In this document: one piece after another, positions 33,422-42,978 of the stretch | How positions within the stretch are numbered: the stretch's first letter is position 1 | Layout of the letters: each line of letters starts with the position of its first letter | From: JARRKC01 sp037388505 | GTDB taxonomy: Bacteria > Acidobacteriota > UBA6911 > RPQK01 > JAPXNP01 | DNA length: 64,000 bases | Assembly: GCA_037388505.1 (NCBI GenBank) | Contig: JARRKC010000012.1 | Coordinates: 32,870-96,869, forward strand | Reading direction: 5' to 3' | The notes under the pieces: model-generated | Told to the model about the DNA's origin: nothing | Seen by the model: the letters and a program-made list of their open reading frames with translations, nothing else | Database searches by the model: none | Program-made: the position numbers and the translations under genes

Positions 33422-33979
33422 ATGTGGTATATACTGTGTGGTTTGATAGGTCTGGTGGTGACGGGACCCGCGGTGTACGCAGGGCAGGTCGGCGTAGACC
33501 CGACGCTGATCGAACTGAAGAAGGACGCCAGGGTATTCGAGCGGATCGTCACCGAGGTATTGCGTCAGAACTTCGAGAATCCTTTTGCGATCGCCGCCGA
33601 TCCTCAGGCCGCCTACCTTCCCGGATATGGCGTTGTGATTTCGTTCCAACTGAAGCTGAATCGGAGCACGATTCGCGGGTTCAGTGGCGACATCCCGAAT
33701 CCTTCGGTATCAGACGGGAGGACGACTGAGGAGCAGATTGAGTTGGTCAGGCAGACGGTGATTCGATCACTGGCGGACTATGCCAGCACGCTCAAGCATT
33801 TGAGGAGTGACGAACGGGTCGCGATCTGTGCGCACATCGAAGACCGAAACGAACTAGATCCGCTGAAGAAACGCACCGACATTGTCGGCAGTTCGACAAA
33901 GGGAGACATTGACGACTACGTCACCCGAAAGATCAACCTCGACGAATTCAAACGACGGGTTCAGTTGCTGGAGTATTAG
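33422..33979 (+). CDS. exported protein of unknown function
   Basis: I do not recognise this 185-residue protein. It has a signal peptide (WYILCGLIGLVVTGPAVYAG), a helical segment with TLIELKKDARVFERIVTEVL, then a beta part containing LPGYGVVISFQLKLNR and a helical C-terminus with a DDYVTRKINLDEFKRRV segment. It stands 10 bases after the anti-sigma stop, and the gspE ATG directly follows its stop. Context suggests a periplasmic link between the sigma/anti-sigma pair and the secretion machine, for example a sensor protein. Confidence 0.75.
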   Translation: MWYILCGLIGLVVTGPAVYAGQVGVDPTLIELKKDARVFERIVTEVLRQNFENPFAIAADPQAAYLPGYGVVISFQLKLNRSTIRGFSGDIPNPSVSDGRTTEEQIELVRQTVIRSLADYASTLKHLRSDERVAICAHIEDRNELDPLKKRTDIVGSSTKGDIDDYVTRKINLDEFKRRVQLLEY

Positions 33980-35701
33980 ATGATTCAGCTTTCGGATTTG
34001 ATGGTACGCAAGCGCTTTGGAGAGGCCCTGGTCGAGAAGGGCGTGATCTCTCAGGAGGAACTGAACACCGTTCTCGCGCTGCGCAGTCAGACTCAGGAAC
34101 GCGTGGGGAAGCTGCTGGTGGATTTGGGAGCGCTGTCCGAAACCGATCTGGTCAGGCATCTCAGCGATTACCTCGGGATACCTTTTGTTACGGCAGAGCA
34201 GTTTCCTACGGTGCCGGTCCTCGAAAACACTTTCTCGGTCAAGTTCATGCGTGAGTGTCGCTTCGTCCCCATCGGTCGTGAAGGAGACGAGCGCCTCATC
34301 CTGGCGATGGTGGATCCCCTGGACAAGGCGACGCTGGACGCTGTGAAGCTCTATTCGCGCTTTCAGAGCATCGACGTCTACCTTGCACCGGAAAGTGAGG
34401 TCATGGACCTGATCGAGAAGTTCTATGGGAACCAGTCGTCGAGTCTCGGGCGGATCGTCGAAGGAATCGGCGAGGACGGGATCGACACGCTGAGCGACGA
34501 TCTGGAAGACATCGAACAGCTCAAAGACCTTGCCTCGGAGGCGCCGGTCATTCGGCTGGTCAATCTGATCATTTCGCGAGCCATTGAGGCCAGAGCTTCG
34601 GATATTCACATCGAACCGTTCGAGAAAGAACTCAAGGTCAGGTATCGGATCGACGGCGTTCTCTACGATGTGGAGTCTCCCCCGAAACGCCTGAAGGCGG
34701 CCGTTATCTCCCGAATCAAGATCATGGCCAAATTGAACATCGCCGAACGGCGGATCCCGCAGGACGGCCGCATCAAGATGCGCGTTCTGGGCCGGGAGAT
34801 CGATCTCCGCGTCTCCACTCTGCCGACGATGTATGGGGAAAGTGTGGTCATGCGGATCCTCGACAAGAGCAACACCCAGATCTATGATCTCGAGTCCCTC
34901 GGGTTTTCGACGAGGATGCTGGATCAGGTTGGAGAGCTGATCCAACGACCCCATGGAATCATCCTGGTAACCGGTCCGACCGGCAGCGGCAAGACGACGA
35001 CCCTTTACGCGGCGCTCACCAAGATCAACCTGCCGGACCGAAAAATCATCACGATCGAGGATCCCGTCGAGTACCAGATCAACGGTATCAACCAGATTCA
35101 CGTCAACCCTCAGATCGGGCTGACTTTCGCGGCGGGTCTTCGGTCGATCGTCCGCCAGGACCCGGATGTGATCATGGTTGGAGAGATGCGAGATTTGGAG
35201 ACGGCGGAGATCGGCATTCGGGCGGCTCTGACCGGTCATCTCGTGTTCAGCACTCTCCACACCAACGATGCTCCCAGCGCCATCGCGCGCCTCGTCGACA
35301 TGGGTGCCGAGGACTATCTGATAGCTTCTTCGGTGTTGGGTGTGCTGGCGCAGCGCCTGGTCCGGGTCATCTGTCCGCACTGCAAAGAACCACAGGAAAT
35401 GGATCTCCGGTATCTTCAGGATATCGGTTTTCTGACGGAAGACTGGGAGGGCCGGATTTACGAAGGAAGGGGCTGCAAGGAGTGCAGCAATACCGGGTTT
35501 CGCGGTCGACTGGGTATCTACGAGTTGATGCTGATGGACGATGAGGTTCGTCGACTGACCATCACGAATTCGGATGCGGGTCAGCTTCGCAAGACCGCCA
35601 TTCGAAATGGGATGGTGACGCTTCGGCAGGATGGTTTCGGGAAGGTCCGTGCCGGGTTGTCGACGATCTCCGAAGTTATGCGGGTTACCCAGGAGGCGTA
35701 G
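33980..35701 (+). CDS. gspE: type II secretion ATPase GspE
   Basis: The 573-residue protein starts with an MshEN/GspE N-terminal domain (GKLLVDLGALSETDLVRHLS), then the secretion ATPase core: Walker A GPTGSGKTTTLYAAL near residue 332, Asp box ITIEDPVEYQINGINQI, Walker B LRSIVRQDPDVIMVGEMRD and the His box STLHTNDAPSAIARL. A tetracysteine zinc motif (CPHC, then CKEC) lies near 466-500. It powers pseudopilus assembly from the cytoplasm. Its ATG directly follows the stop of the preceding gene. Confidence 0.96.
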   Translation: MIQLSDLMVRKRFGEALVEKGVISQEELNTVLALRSQTQERVGKLLVDLGALSETDLVRHLSDYLGIPFVTAEQFPTVPVLENTFSVKFMRECRFVPIGREGDERLILAMVDPLDKATLDAVKLYSRFQSIDVYLAPESEVMDLIEKFYGNQSSSLGRIVEGIGEDGIDTLSDDLEDIEQLKDLASEAPVIRLVNLIISRAIEARASDIHIEPFEKELKVRYRIDGVLYDVESPPKRLKAAVISRIKIMAKLNIAERRIPQDGRIKMRVLGREIDLRVSTLPTMYGESVVMRILDKSNTQIYDLESLGFSTRMLDQVGELIQRPHGIILVTGPTGSGKTTTLYAALTKINLPDRKIITIEDPVEYQINGINQIHVNPQIGLTFAAGLRSIVRQDPDVIMVGEMRDLETAEIGIRAALTGHLVFSTLHTNDAPSAIARLVDMGAEDYLIASSVLGVLAQRLVRVICPHCKEPQEMDLRYLQDIGFLTEDWEGRIYEGRGCKECSNTGFRGRLGIYELMLMDDEVRRLTITNSDAGQLRKTAIRNGMVTLRQDGFGKVRAGLSTISEVMRVTQEA

Positions 35702-35760
35702 ACGGGACGATAGGGTCCCCGGCACGGGATCCTCATATCGACGCAGAGGATCGGATTGAA

Positions 35761-36981
35761 ATGCCCTTTTTCGAGTACAAGGCGGTGACACCGGAGGGGA
35801 GGGTGGTGGAAGGCACCCTGGAGGCGGCCGACCGAGCCGTCGCTCTCTCCAGACTCGAAGAACAGGGACAGCTTCCGATTAAGGTCCATTCTCGCGACGA
35901 GGATGGGATCTTCGGATCGGAACTGAGACTTCCCTGGAAGCGCAAACGAGTTCGGCGCAGCGACCTCCTGATCTTCACTCAGGAGTTGGCGGCGTTGTTG
36001 CGAGCCGGATTGCCACTGGATCGGAGTCTGACGATTCTCGGCGACCTGACCGAGAACGAGTACCTGCAGGAAATCGGTCGTGAACTGCTCCTCGAGATCA
36101 AAGGAGGCAAGTCCCTCTCGGAAGGCATGGCGGTCTATCCGCAGGTCTTTCCCAAGCTCTACGTGAACCTGATTCGCGCGGGGGAGATCAGCGGGACCCT
36201 GGACCAGATCCTGGCACGAGTCGTTGAGTATCTCGAGAGTGCGGATGAATTGAAGAACTACATTATCTCTTCCCTGATCTACCCGGCGATTCTGGCCCTG
36301 GTCGGCAGCGCTTCGATCATCGTGATGGTGACGTTCGTCATCCCCAAGTTCTCCGAAGTCTTCCAGAATGCGGGTATGCCGATTCCGCTTCCCATGAAGA
36401 TTATGCTCGGCTTGAGTGCGGTGGTCACCGGCTACTGGTGGTTGTTTCTGGGTGGTGCGATCGGCTCGATCTACCTCTGGCGGAGGAATCTCGCCACCGA
36501 ATCGGGTCGGCTCAACTGGGATCGAAGAATGTTGCATCTGCCCATCCTGGGCAGTGTCCTGCAAAGGCTCGAGGTCAGTCGCTTCGCGCGCACGCTGGGG
36601 ACGCTTCTGCACAGCGCGGTTCCCTTGATTCAGTCCATCGGCATCGTTCGGGATGTCGTGGGCAACAAAGTGATCTCTACCGCCATGGATCGCGTCATTT
36701 CAGGTGTCAAGAAGGGAGAAGGGCTCGCGCGGCCCATCAAAGAGGAAGGTGTATTTCCACTCTTTGCGGTTCACCTGCTCGAGGTGGGGGAGGAGACTGG
36801 GCGTCTCGACGAGATGTTGTTCCAGATTGCCGATACCTACGACCGGGATCTGAAGACTTCGGTGAAGCGACTCGTAGCTTTGTTCGAGCCGGCGATGATT
36901 CTGATCATGGGATTGCTGATCGGCGTGATGGTCGTTTCGATGCTTTATTCGATATTCAGCATCAATGCCGTTCCCATGTGA
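35761..36981 (+). CDS. gspF: type II secretion inner-membrane platform protein GspF
   Basis: The protein of 406 residues has the usual start MPFFEYKAVTPEGRVVEGTL and two GspF repeats (about 70-195 and 270-395) containing LAALLRAGLPLDRSL and LGTLLHSAVPLIQSI. It has three membrane segments including the C-terminal ALFEPAMILIMGLLIGVMVV. It links GspE to the pseudopilin assembly site. A 59-base gap separates it from gspE. Confidence 0.96.
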   Translation: MPFFEYKAVTPEGRVVEGTLEAADRAVALSRLEEQGQLPIKVHSRDEDGIFGSELRLPWKRKRVRRSDLLIFTQELAALLRAGLPLDRSLTILGDLTENEYLQEIGRELLLEIKGGKSLSEGMAVYPQVFPKLYVNLIRAGEISGTLDQILARVVEYLESADELKNYIISSLIYPAILALVGSASIIVMVTFVIPKFSEVFQNAGMPIPLPMKIMLGLSAVVTGYWWLFLGGAIGSIYLWRRNLATESGRLNWDRRMLHLPILGSVLQRLEVSRFARTLGTLLHSAVPLIQSIGIVRDVVGNKVISTAMDRVISGVKKGEGLARPIKEEGVFPLFAVHLLEVGEETGRLDEMLFQIADTYDRDLKTSVKRLVALFEPAMILIMGLLIGVMVVSMLYSIFSINAVPM

Positions 36982-37030
36982 CAACGAAAGGATTCACGGC
37001 TTCAACCCGAGGCCATGAGAGGAAATCAGC

Positions 37031-37471
37031 ATGAGGATGAACGAAGACGGATTCAAGAAACGCGGCACAGCTCAACGAGGATTTTCCCTGATCGAGTTGA
37101 TCGTCGTTCTGGTCATACTGGGTCTACTGGCCACCATTGTCGGGCCCCGAGTCATCGACCAACTAAGCAAGGGCAAGGCGAACATTGCGAAAGTCCAGAT
37201 TGCGGATCTGGAAGGTGCGCTGGGATTGTTCCGGTTCGACGTGGGCAGGTACCCGACGACGGCCGAAGGGTTGAATGCTCTCCTGGAGAATCCCGGGCTC
37301 GACAACTGGTCTGGCCCCTATTTGACCAAGAGTACTCTTCCGAAGGACCCATGGGGGCATGAGTATCAGTATCGGTCTCCCGGAATGCACAGTGACTACG
37401 ACCTTTACTGTTTGGGAGCCGATGGTGTCGAAGGAGGAGAAGGCGATAACGCGGATGTTACGTCCTGGTGA
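37031..37471 (+). CDS. gspG: major pseudopilin GspG
   Basis: The 146-residue prepilin has the cleavage site and helix RGFSLIELIVVLVILGLLAT with Glu at position +5 after cleavage. The GspG C-terminal features are YPTTAEGLNALL, PKDPWGHEYQYRSPG and the acidic DYDLYCLGADGVEGGEGDN calcium-site loop. It builds the shaft of the pseudopilus. The prepilin peptidase gene is not in the window. Confidence 0.96.
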   Translation: MRMNEDGFKKRGTAQRGFSLIELIVVLVILGLLATIVGPRVIDQLSKGKANIAKVQIADLEGALGLFRFDVGRYPTTAEGLNALLENPGLDNWSGPYLTKSTLPKDPWGHEYQYRSPGMHSDYDLYCLGADGVEGGEGDNADVTSW

Positions 37472-37937
37472 TAGGACTGCGGGTTTCACGCTGCTCGAGA
37501 TCGTCATCGTGCTGGTGCTCATGGGCGCCGCCGCGCTGGTGATTGCTCCGAACTTCATCGCAGGTTTGGGCAGCATCAGACTCGAAACGGCGACGCGCGA
37601 TCTGATCACCAACATGAAGTGGGCGCGTTCGGCTGCCGTGTCGGAACAGAATGTCCGCCGGGTGATTCTCACGGCTCCCGACACCCCCGATGCGCCCTTT
37701 TCGTACCTTCTGACGGACGAATTCGAACGGCCGTTGAGACGTGTCGAATTGCCGGAGGGAGTCTCGTTTGCCGATCCTGAACAACTCCCCATGCTGATCA
37801 GTTTCTACAGCAACGGCAGGAGTTCGGGCGGGACCATCACACTCGTCAATGAGCGAGGGAGGAAGCTCCAGATCGAGGTGAGCCCGATCACCGGTTTCGG
37901 CCACCTGATCAAAGCGCAGCCTGCGGGGACATCATGA
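37455..37937 (+). CDS. gspH: minor pseudopilin GspH
   Basis: I set the start at ATG 37455, inside the end of gspG and behind a GGAGAAGG stretch, giving 160 residues. The prepilin motif AGFTLLEIVIVLVLMGAAAL follows directly, with a GspH-type beta domain (RDLITNMKWARSAAVSEQ, then GGTITLVNERGRKLQIEV). Longer frames would give an unusually long leader. The stop overlaps gspI by ATGA. Confidence 0.9.
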   Translation: MLRPGDRTAGFTLLEIVIVLVLMGAAALVIAPNFIAGLGSIRLETATRDLITNMKWARSAAVSEQNVRRVILTAPDTPDAPFSYLLTDEFERPLRRVELPEGVSFADPEQLPMLISFYSNGRSSGGTITLVNERGRKLQIEVSPITGFGHLIKAQPAGTS

Positions 37938-38401
37938 AACGGAGGGGCTTCACACTGCTGGAGGTGGTCGTCGCTACGGCGCTGTTGGGTGTCGGCGTGG
38001 GGATCGCGATGCAGGTCTTCAGCGGTGGTCTTGGCAACATGCGGAGGATCGACCTCGCTCACCGGGCGATGAATCACGCTGAGAACGTGATGAATGAGAT
38101 TCTCAGTGATCAGTCGATCACCGGCCCCATCCAACTTTCGGGAGACCTGGACGAGGATTTCAGCTACACCGCTTCGGTCCAGTACTGGAATCCGCCGGAG
38201 GATCAGGGGCTCAAGCTCGACATTACGCAAAAGCCGATGGATCTGCTGAGCGTCGTCGTCGATATCCAGTTCAAGCACGATCGGTTTGGGAAGCACTACC
38301 GGGCGGTTTGTCTGAAGGCGGTCTCGCTCCAGCCGGAGCAGGGAGGACTCGTCCCCTCCGGGAATCCTCTTCAGCGCCTGTTTGGAGGACGCCACCCATG
38401 A
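37934..38401 (+). CDS. gspI: minor pseudopilin GspI
   Basis: The 155-residue prepilin has a short leader MKRRG and the helix FTLLEVVVATALLGVGVGIA with Glu5. It is followed by the NHAENVMNEIL segment typical of GspI, where early helix residues are followed by a small beta domain. It sits between gspH and gspJ with four-base overlaps on both sides. It should form part of the pseudopilus tip with GspJ and GspK. Confidence 0.9.
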   Translation: MKRRGFTLLEVVVATALLGVGVGIAMQVFSGGLGNMRRIDLAHRAMNHAENVMNEILSDQSITGPIQLSGDLDEDFSYTASVQYWNPPEDQGLKLDITQKPMDLLSVVVDIQFKHDRFGKHYRAVCLKAVSLQPEQGGLVPSGNPLQRLFGGRHP

Positions 38402-39129
38402 GGAACTCGCAGCTCAGCCGGGCCACGAGGGGTTTCACGCTCATCGAGCTGATCATTTCCCTCACGATTCTGGCTCTGATGGCCGGAATCGTCTTCTCGG
38501 CGCTGAGGATGGCCGTCAATACTTTCGACCGAAGCCAGATCCGGATCGACAAGGCCGCGACCCAACGTGTTCTCTTCGAGATGATCAAGAGGCAGATTGG
38601 TTCTCTTTATCCCGTTCGTCCCAGTGCGGGGTTCGTCATGGCTTCGGACCCGAATCAACAGCTCGCGGACCCGATAGCCCAGATGCAGGCGGCACAGGCT
38701 CCTCTCTTCGACGGTGAACCCGATTTCGTGGTGTTCGTCACCGTGGCCCCGTTGGTGTTGATCGAGAATCCCGGATTGACCGTCGTCCGATACGGACTCG
38801 CACAGAACGAATTTGGAGACTACTACCTGGGTTCCATGGAATTGAGGTACACCGGACAGGAGAGCTTCAACCTGATGGTCACGGCGCCCAGCGGGAAGCC
38901 GCTTCCCCTGGTCGAAAAACTTCAAACCCTTTCGTTCCAGTATTACGGATTCGATCAGAACAGCTCGAGCTACGCCTGGTTTCCCGTCTGGAGGGGAGAC
39001 GAGATGGGCGGCGTCCCGGAGGCCATCCGAATCAACTTCGATTCGGGCTATGTGCTCGTCCCGGTCAACGCCATTTTCGGGGGAAGTGCGGCCGGCCTTC
39101 ACCCGACGCTCGGAAACGTCGGCTTCTGA
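38398..39129 (+). CDS. gspJ: minor pseudopilin GspJ
   Basis: Started at ATG 38398 (ATGA overlap with gspI), the product is 243 residues. The prepilin site RGFTLIELIISLTILALMAG is present, and the larger beta domain contains LSFQYYGFDQNSSSYAWF, matching the size and pattern of GspJ. An upstream frame start at 38308 lies inside gspI. The stop overlaps the gspK start by one base. Confidence 0.9.
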   Translation: MRNSQLSRATRGFTLIELIISLTILALMAGIVFSALRMAVNTFDRSQIRIDKAATQRVLFEMIKRQIGSLYPVRPSAGFVMASDPNQQLADPIAQMQAAQAPLFDGEPDFVVFVTVAPLVLIENPGLTVVRYGLAQNEFGDYYLGSMELRYTGQESFNLMVTAPSGKPLPLVEKLQTLSFQYYGFDQNSSSYAWFPVWRGDEMGGVPEAIRINFDSGYVLVPVNAIFGGSAAGLHPTLGNVGF

Positions 39130-40184
39130 TGATGACGCAAGTTCAGCTCTTGGACTCAGACTTTTTGGGACACTCGGCATCTTCAGAGTGTGAAATGCGT
39201 GGTGACCGAGGGGCCATCCTGATCGTCGTGCTCTGGGTGTTGCTCGCCCTCAGTCTGATTGCGCTTTCCTTTGCGGCATCGATCCGAACCGAAGTGGACG
39301 CCGCAAGAAACGTCGTTCAACAAAAGCAGTCGTACTACATGGCGCGAGCAGGCATTGAGTATGCGATTTATCGGATCCTCGAAACGCAGAGTGCTTTCTA
39401 CCAGGCCCAGCAGCAGGCACAGAACCCCGGCCTTCAGCAAGTCCCGGATGTCCTGCTGGGTTCGGTCTCTCTGAGCCTGGCCGGCGGAGGGGCGGACGTC
39501 GCCATAGGGGACGAGTCTGGTAAGATCAGCGTCAACGCAGCGCCGCCGAATCTGATCTACAACCTGTTGTTGATGATCGGGGTTCCCGGGCCGACGGCGG
39601 ATGTGATTACCGATTCGATTCAGGATTGGATCGATCCGGATGAGTTGGTGCATGATTTTGGTGCGGAATCGGATTACTATTTGGGTTTGAAAGAGCCGTA
39701 CCCTGCCAAGAACGGTCCCATCGACGTTCCGGAGGAGTTGCTCCTGATTCGGGGGGTGACTCCCGAGATCTACTATGGGATCAAAACCAAGTCTGATAAC
39801 GGAGAGCCGATCGAGCTTTATGGTCTGCAGAAATACTTGACCACGTTTTCCAACGCGCGACAGATCAATGTCAATTCGGCACCGGTCCCGGTGTTGGCTG
39901 CGATCCCTGGGCTGAACTATGACGTCGCCGTGGCGATCGCTCAGATTCGTGCGCAGCAGCCGCTGACCGATCCCGCCCAGATTGGTGAGCGAATACCGGG
40001 TATCAGCGGGGAAGCCCTGACGTTTCTCTCCGTCATGCCGACCAACGTTTTCTCGGTCAACAGTCTGGGACACGTGAATGGATCAAAGGTCGTCAATCGG
40101 ATTCGGGCCGTATTGCGGGTCGATGGCAGGGGGCCGACGGGGTACGCGGTTCTCTACTGGAATGAGTCCAACACAGAGTTGTAG
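39129..40184 (+). CDS. gspK: minor pseudopilin GspK
   Basis: The 351-residue protein has RGAILIVVLWVLLALSLIAL, with the long polar leader and the missing Glu5 typical of GspK. A large alpha domain follows, with ISVNAAPPNLIYNLL, QDWIDPDE and the repeated helix-hairpin-like INVNSAPVPVLAAIPGL. It caps the pseudopilus tip. Two adjacent ATG codons (39129 and 39132) are possible starts, and internal GATG codons near the helix could give a shorter leader. Confidence 0.9.
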   Translation: MMTQVQLLDSDFLGHSASSECEMRGDRGAILIVVLWVLLALSLIALSFAASIRTEVDAARNVVQQKQSYYMARAGIEYAIYRILETQSAFYQAQQQAQNPGLQQVPDVLLGSVSLSLAGGGADVAIGDESGKISVNAAPPNLIYNLLLMIGVPGPTADVITDSIQDWIDPDELVHDFGAESDYYLGLKEPYPAKNGPIDVPEELLLIRGVTPEIYYGIKTKSDNGEPIELYGLQKYLTTFSNARQINVNSAPVPVLAAIPGLNYDVAVAIAQIRAQQPLTDPAQIGERIPGISGEALTFLSVMPTNVFSVNSLGHVNGSKVVNRIRAVLRVDGRGPTGYAVLYWNESNTEL

Positions 40185-40194
40185 GGTTTAGCTG

Positions 40195-41583
40195 ATGTTC
40201 AATCTCGATTCAGCACTGGGTATTGAGATTCAGGCGGACCGGCTGGTCATGGCCTCAGTCGAAAAAGGTCTTCAGGACTTTCAGCTGAAGTCGTATCTCA
40301 TCATCGACCGCTTTCGCGAACTGCCCCGTCCTGAGCTGCTTGCGCGGGTGCAGCAGTTCCGCAGCGGGAACGGCTTCAACTCCGAAAACATCACCGTTGG
40401 AGTTCCGCGCGACTGGGTCGTGATTCGAGAGATCGACCTTCCCCTCGAAGTCGAGGAGAATCTGGATGGTGTTGTTCGTGCACAGGTCGAGAAGCTGGAG
40501 CCACTGGAGGATGCAAAATCGAGTTACGACTTCCACGTCCTCACCCGTGATGAAGAGCTGAAGAGAATCGTGCTGCAAGTCGTGATGATTCGGCGGGATG
40601 TCGTCGATGAGCTCCTGGATCTGTTTAAAGAGTTGGAGCTCTATCCGGCATTCGTCTCGTTTTCGACCGCGGGGCTGCAGGCGATACTGGCCGCACATGA
40701 AGACGGGCTGCCCAAGAATGAGGGTATTCTGGTCCTGCGTCTCCAGTCGGGACGGGTTGAGATGATGGCGTCTTCTTCGGAACAGCACATCTGTTCCGAG
40801 GTCATGTCCATGCAGGAGGAGCCTTCGGCCGAGGCCGTTCTCGGACAGGTGGCCGAGAGCCTGAATCCCTATGCCGACCAGTTTGCGTCGTTTTCGAAGC
40901 TGTACTTGGTCGGAGAGTGGAGCGAACAGCAACTGAGTTCCCTCAAGTCCCGGATCACGGACTCTGAACTACTCACCTCGCGGCTCCATCTCAAGCACAA
41001 GGGCGTCGACAGAAAGACGCTGGGAATCCTGCTTGCCGCGGCAGGACTGGGGATTCGGGGCCTGCTGCGCAGGGGCCCGCGCTACAATCTGATACCGGAA
41101 GAACGCCGTGTCGTCAACACTCGCGCCAGCCTTGTTCCGACTTACGTGCTGGCGATTGTATTGCTGGCAGTGTTGGCCGCTTTGGGAACCCGGAGCTACT
41201 TTCAGCAGTCAGCTCTCGCCGCGCAGGTCGATTCTGAGATTCAGGGGTTGCAGGGGGAAGTCAACCACGTTCTCGGGCTGCGCGATGAGGTCGAAACCAA
41301 GAGAACGGAAGTCGAGAAGTTGCAGAAGCTGCTGCAGGACAGGCAGAAGACGCTGGCGGTCATGAAGGACCTGACCGAAAGGATCCCGAACGACGCCTAT
41401 CTGACGAGTCTGCAGATCCAAGGCGAACAACTGACGATGCAGGGTTACGCGGATCAAGCTTCGTCGCTGCTTCCGATCCTTGCCCAATCCCCGTTCCTCG
41501 AGAGTGTCAAGACGAACTGGATTACCAAGGATCCGCGAAAGGCCAACCAAGAGCGATTCAATTTTGAGGCCAAGGTCAAGTAG
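40195..41583 (+). CDS. gspL: type II secretion assembly protein GspL (PilM/PilN-like)
   Basis: The 462-residue protein combines an actin-like cytoplasmic domain (LGIEIQADRLVMASVEKG at the start, then PRDWVVIREIDLPLEVEE) with one membrane segment (TYVLAIVLLAVLAALGTRS, about 318-336). A periplasmic coiled coil and ferredoxin-like domain (LTERIPNDAYLTSLQIQGEQ) follow. This is the PilM-PilN fusion layout of GspL, which anchors GspE to the membrane. The next gene starts directly after its TAG. Confidence 0.9.
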   Translation: MFNLDSALGIEIQADRLVMASVEKGLQDFQLKSYLIIDRFRELPRPELLARVQQFRSGNGFNSENITVGVPRDWVVIREIDLPLEVEENLDGVVRAQVEKLEPLEDAKSSYDFHVLTRDEELKRIVLQVVMIRRDVVDELLDLFKELELYPAFVSFSTAGLQAILAAHEDGLPKNEGILVLRLQSGRVEMMASSSEQHICSEVMSMQEEPSAEAVLGQVAESLNPYADQFASFSKLYLVGEWSEQQLSSLKSRITDSELLTSRLHLKHKGVDRKTLGILLAAAGLGIRGLLRRGPRYNLIPEERRVVNTRASLVPTYVLAIVLLAVLAALGTRSYFQQSALAAQVDSEIQGLQGEVNHVLGLRDEVETKRTEVEKLQKLLQDRQKTLAVMKDLTERIPNDAYLTSLQIQGEQLTMQGYADQASSLLPILAQSPFLESVKTNWITKDPRKANQERFNFEAKVK

Positions 41584-42147
41584 ATGAAGATTTCAAAGCG
41601 CGATCGGAAGGTTCTGATCATCGGCGGGGTAGGAGTTGCACTCATCCTGGTCGTCGTCTACGTCGTGCTTCCCCTGTATCAGACGATGTCCGAGGCACCG
41701 GACCAGCTGGCTCAGAGGCGGCGGGTGCTCGATCAGCACGTGCGCGCGATAGGCGGCGAGGCGGCTTACCGGCAAGAGAGCGAGTATTTGGACCAGGAGT
41801 TGCAGCGTCTGCACTCGCAGCTCCTCGACAGCAGCGATCCGGCGGACGCACAGGTCCAACTGGAGAGTCTGGTGCGGTCGCTGGCAGAGCAGAACGGCGT
41901 CGGGATCACTCGGAGTACGCCGCTTCAAGAGCGGAAGCAGGGGGAGGAGTACGCGAAGGTTACGGTTCAGTTGACCCTGCAGGGTGCGATGGGAGAGCTG
42001 GCGGCGTTCATGCATGCCCTGGCGAACCATCCCAAGTACCTGGTCGTCGATGACCTCTTCGTCAATGGTTTTCAGGTGGGCAAGGATATTCGCCTCCAGC
42101 CGCGCATGAGTGTTTCGGGCTTCATCCGGCTGACGAAGACCGGTTGA
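41584..42147 (+). CDS. gspM: type II secretion protein GspM (PilO-like)
   Basis: The 187-residue protein has a membrane segment (LIIGGVGVALILVVVYVVLP, about 10-30), a coiled coil, and a small periplasmic alpha-beta domain (YAKVTVQLTLQGAMGELAAF). Size, topology and position after gspL fit GspM/PilO, which dimerises with GspL in the inner membrane. Confidence 0.85.
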   Translation: MKISKRDRKVLIIGGVGVALILVVVYVVLPLYQTMSEAPDQLAQRRRVLDQHVRAIGGEAAYRQESEYLDQELQRLHSQLLDSSDPADAQVQLESLVRSLAEQNGVGITRSTPLQERKQGEEYAKVTVQLTLQGAMGELAAFMHALANHPKYLVVDDLFVNGFQVGKDIRLQPRMSVSGFIRLTKTG

Positions 42148-42156
42148 GAAAGAATC

Positions 42157-42978
42157 ATGGCAAAACGAATCCTTTTGCTCAATCTTTTGCTGCTCTTTCT
42201 GGTCGCCGTTGCCGCCTACGAGCTGGTGCAGAGCTGGCAGGGCTACGGGCAGGAACAGAATCTGACAAAGATCCTGAATCAAGCCAAGGCTCAGATTGGG
42301 CGGGGCCAGGTTCCGGCGGGCACCGACCTGACGCAGGATCCTCCAATTCATGACTTTTTCGTCATCGGCGAGCGGGACCTGTTCAGTCCGGACCGCAGGC
42401 CCAAGCCGGTGGATGCGGACCAGCAAGCGGCCCCCGAAGCTCCGAAATTCCCGAAGAAACCCGAGATGGTGGGTGTCTCGGAGATCGGCGGAGTCAAGCG
42501 GGCCCTACTGACCGTGTTCGACACTCCCAGATCGAAGGGTGAATCGAATTCCTATGCGATCGGTGATTTCGTCCAAGGCTGGGCCCTGTCCGGGATCACG
42601 AATACGACCGTGACATTGAAGTGGAATGACCAGACCGAAGTGATCAGCATATTCGATACCGATTCCGGCCAGTCGCCCGCAGCCAGGCCCGCCCGGAAGG
42701 TTGCTGCGGTCAATATTGTCCGGATCGGAAGCCAGTACGCGGCGGTCGAAACGACGAGCCCCGAACAGTCGGAATCCGATCAAGGCAACCGTCCCGGGCT
42801 TCAGGGTGTGGGCACCCCGAGACAGGCTACACCACGGGCGCGCCCGGGGACGAACCAGCGCAGGAATCCAGGGAACCGTCGATCTCCGACGGGTGGACGC
42901 TCGTCCTCGCCGCTCGGCGCAAGCGGCATGGTGGGCTTTCCTACGCCGGTTCCACAGTCGACACCGAACCCTCAATGA
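42157..42978 (+). CDS. gspC: GspC/PilP-like inner-membrane protein
   Basis: The 273-residue protein has an N-terminal anchor (LLLNLLLLFLVAVAAYELV), then GERDLFSPDRRPKPV and a beta homology-region-type domain (MVGVSEIGGVKRALLTVFD, SNSYAIGDFVQGWALSGI). A low-complexity Arg/Pro/Gly/Ser tail of about 70 residues follows. The RDLFSP motif followed by a short HR/PilP-like domain suggests the protein that couples the platform to the secretin. A PDZ domain, present in many GspC proteins, is absent. The stop overlaps the secretin start by ATGA. Confidence 0.78.
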   Translation: MAKRILLLNLLLLFLVAVAAYELVQSWQGYGQEQNLTKILNQAKAQIGRGQVPAGTDLTQDPPIHDFFVIGERDLFSPDRRPKPVDADQQAAPEAPKFPKKPEMVGVSEIGGVKRALLTVFDTPRSKGESNSYAIGDFVQGWALSGITNTTVTLKWNDQTEVISIFDTDSGQSPAARPARKVAAVNIVRIGSQYAAVETTSPEQSESDQGNRPGLQGVGTPRQATPRARPGTNQRRNPGNRRSPTGGRSSSPLGASGMVGFPTPVPQSTPNPQ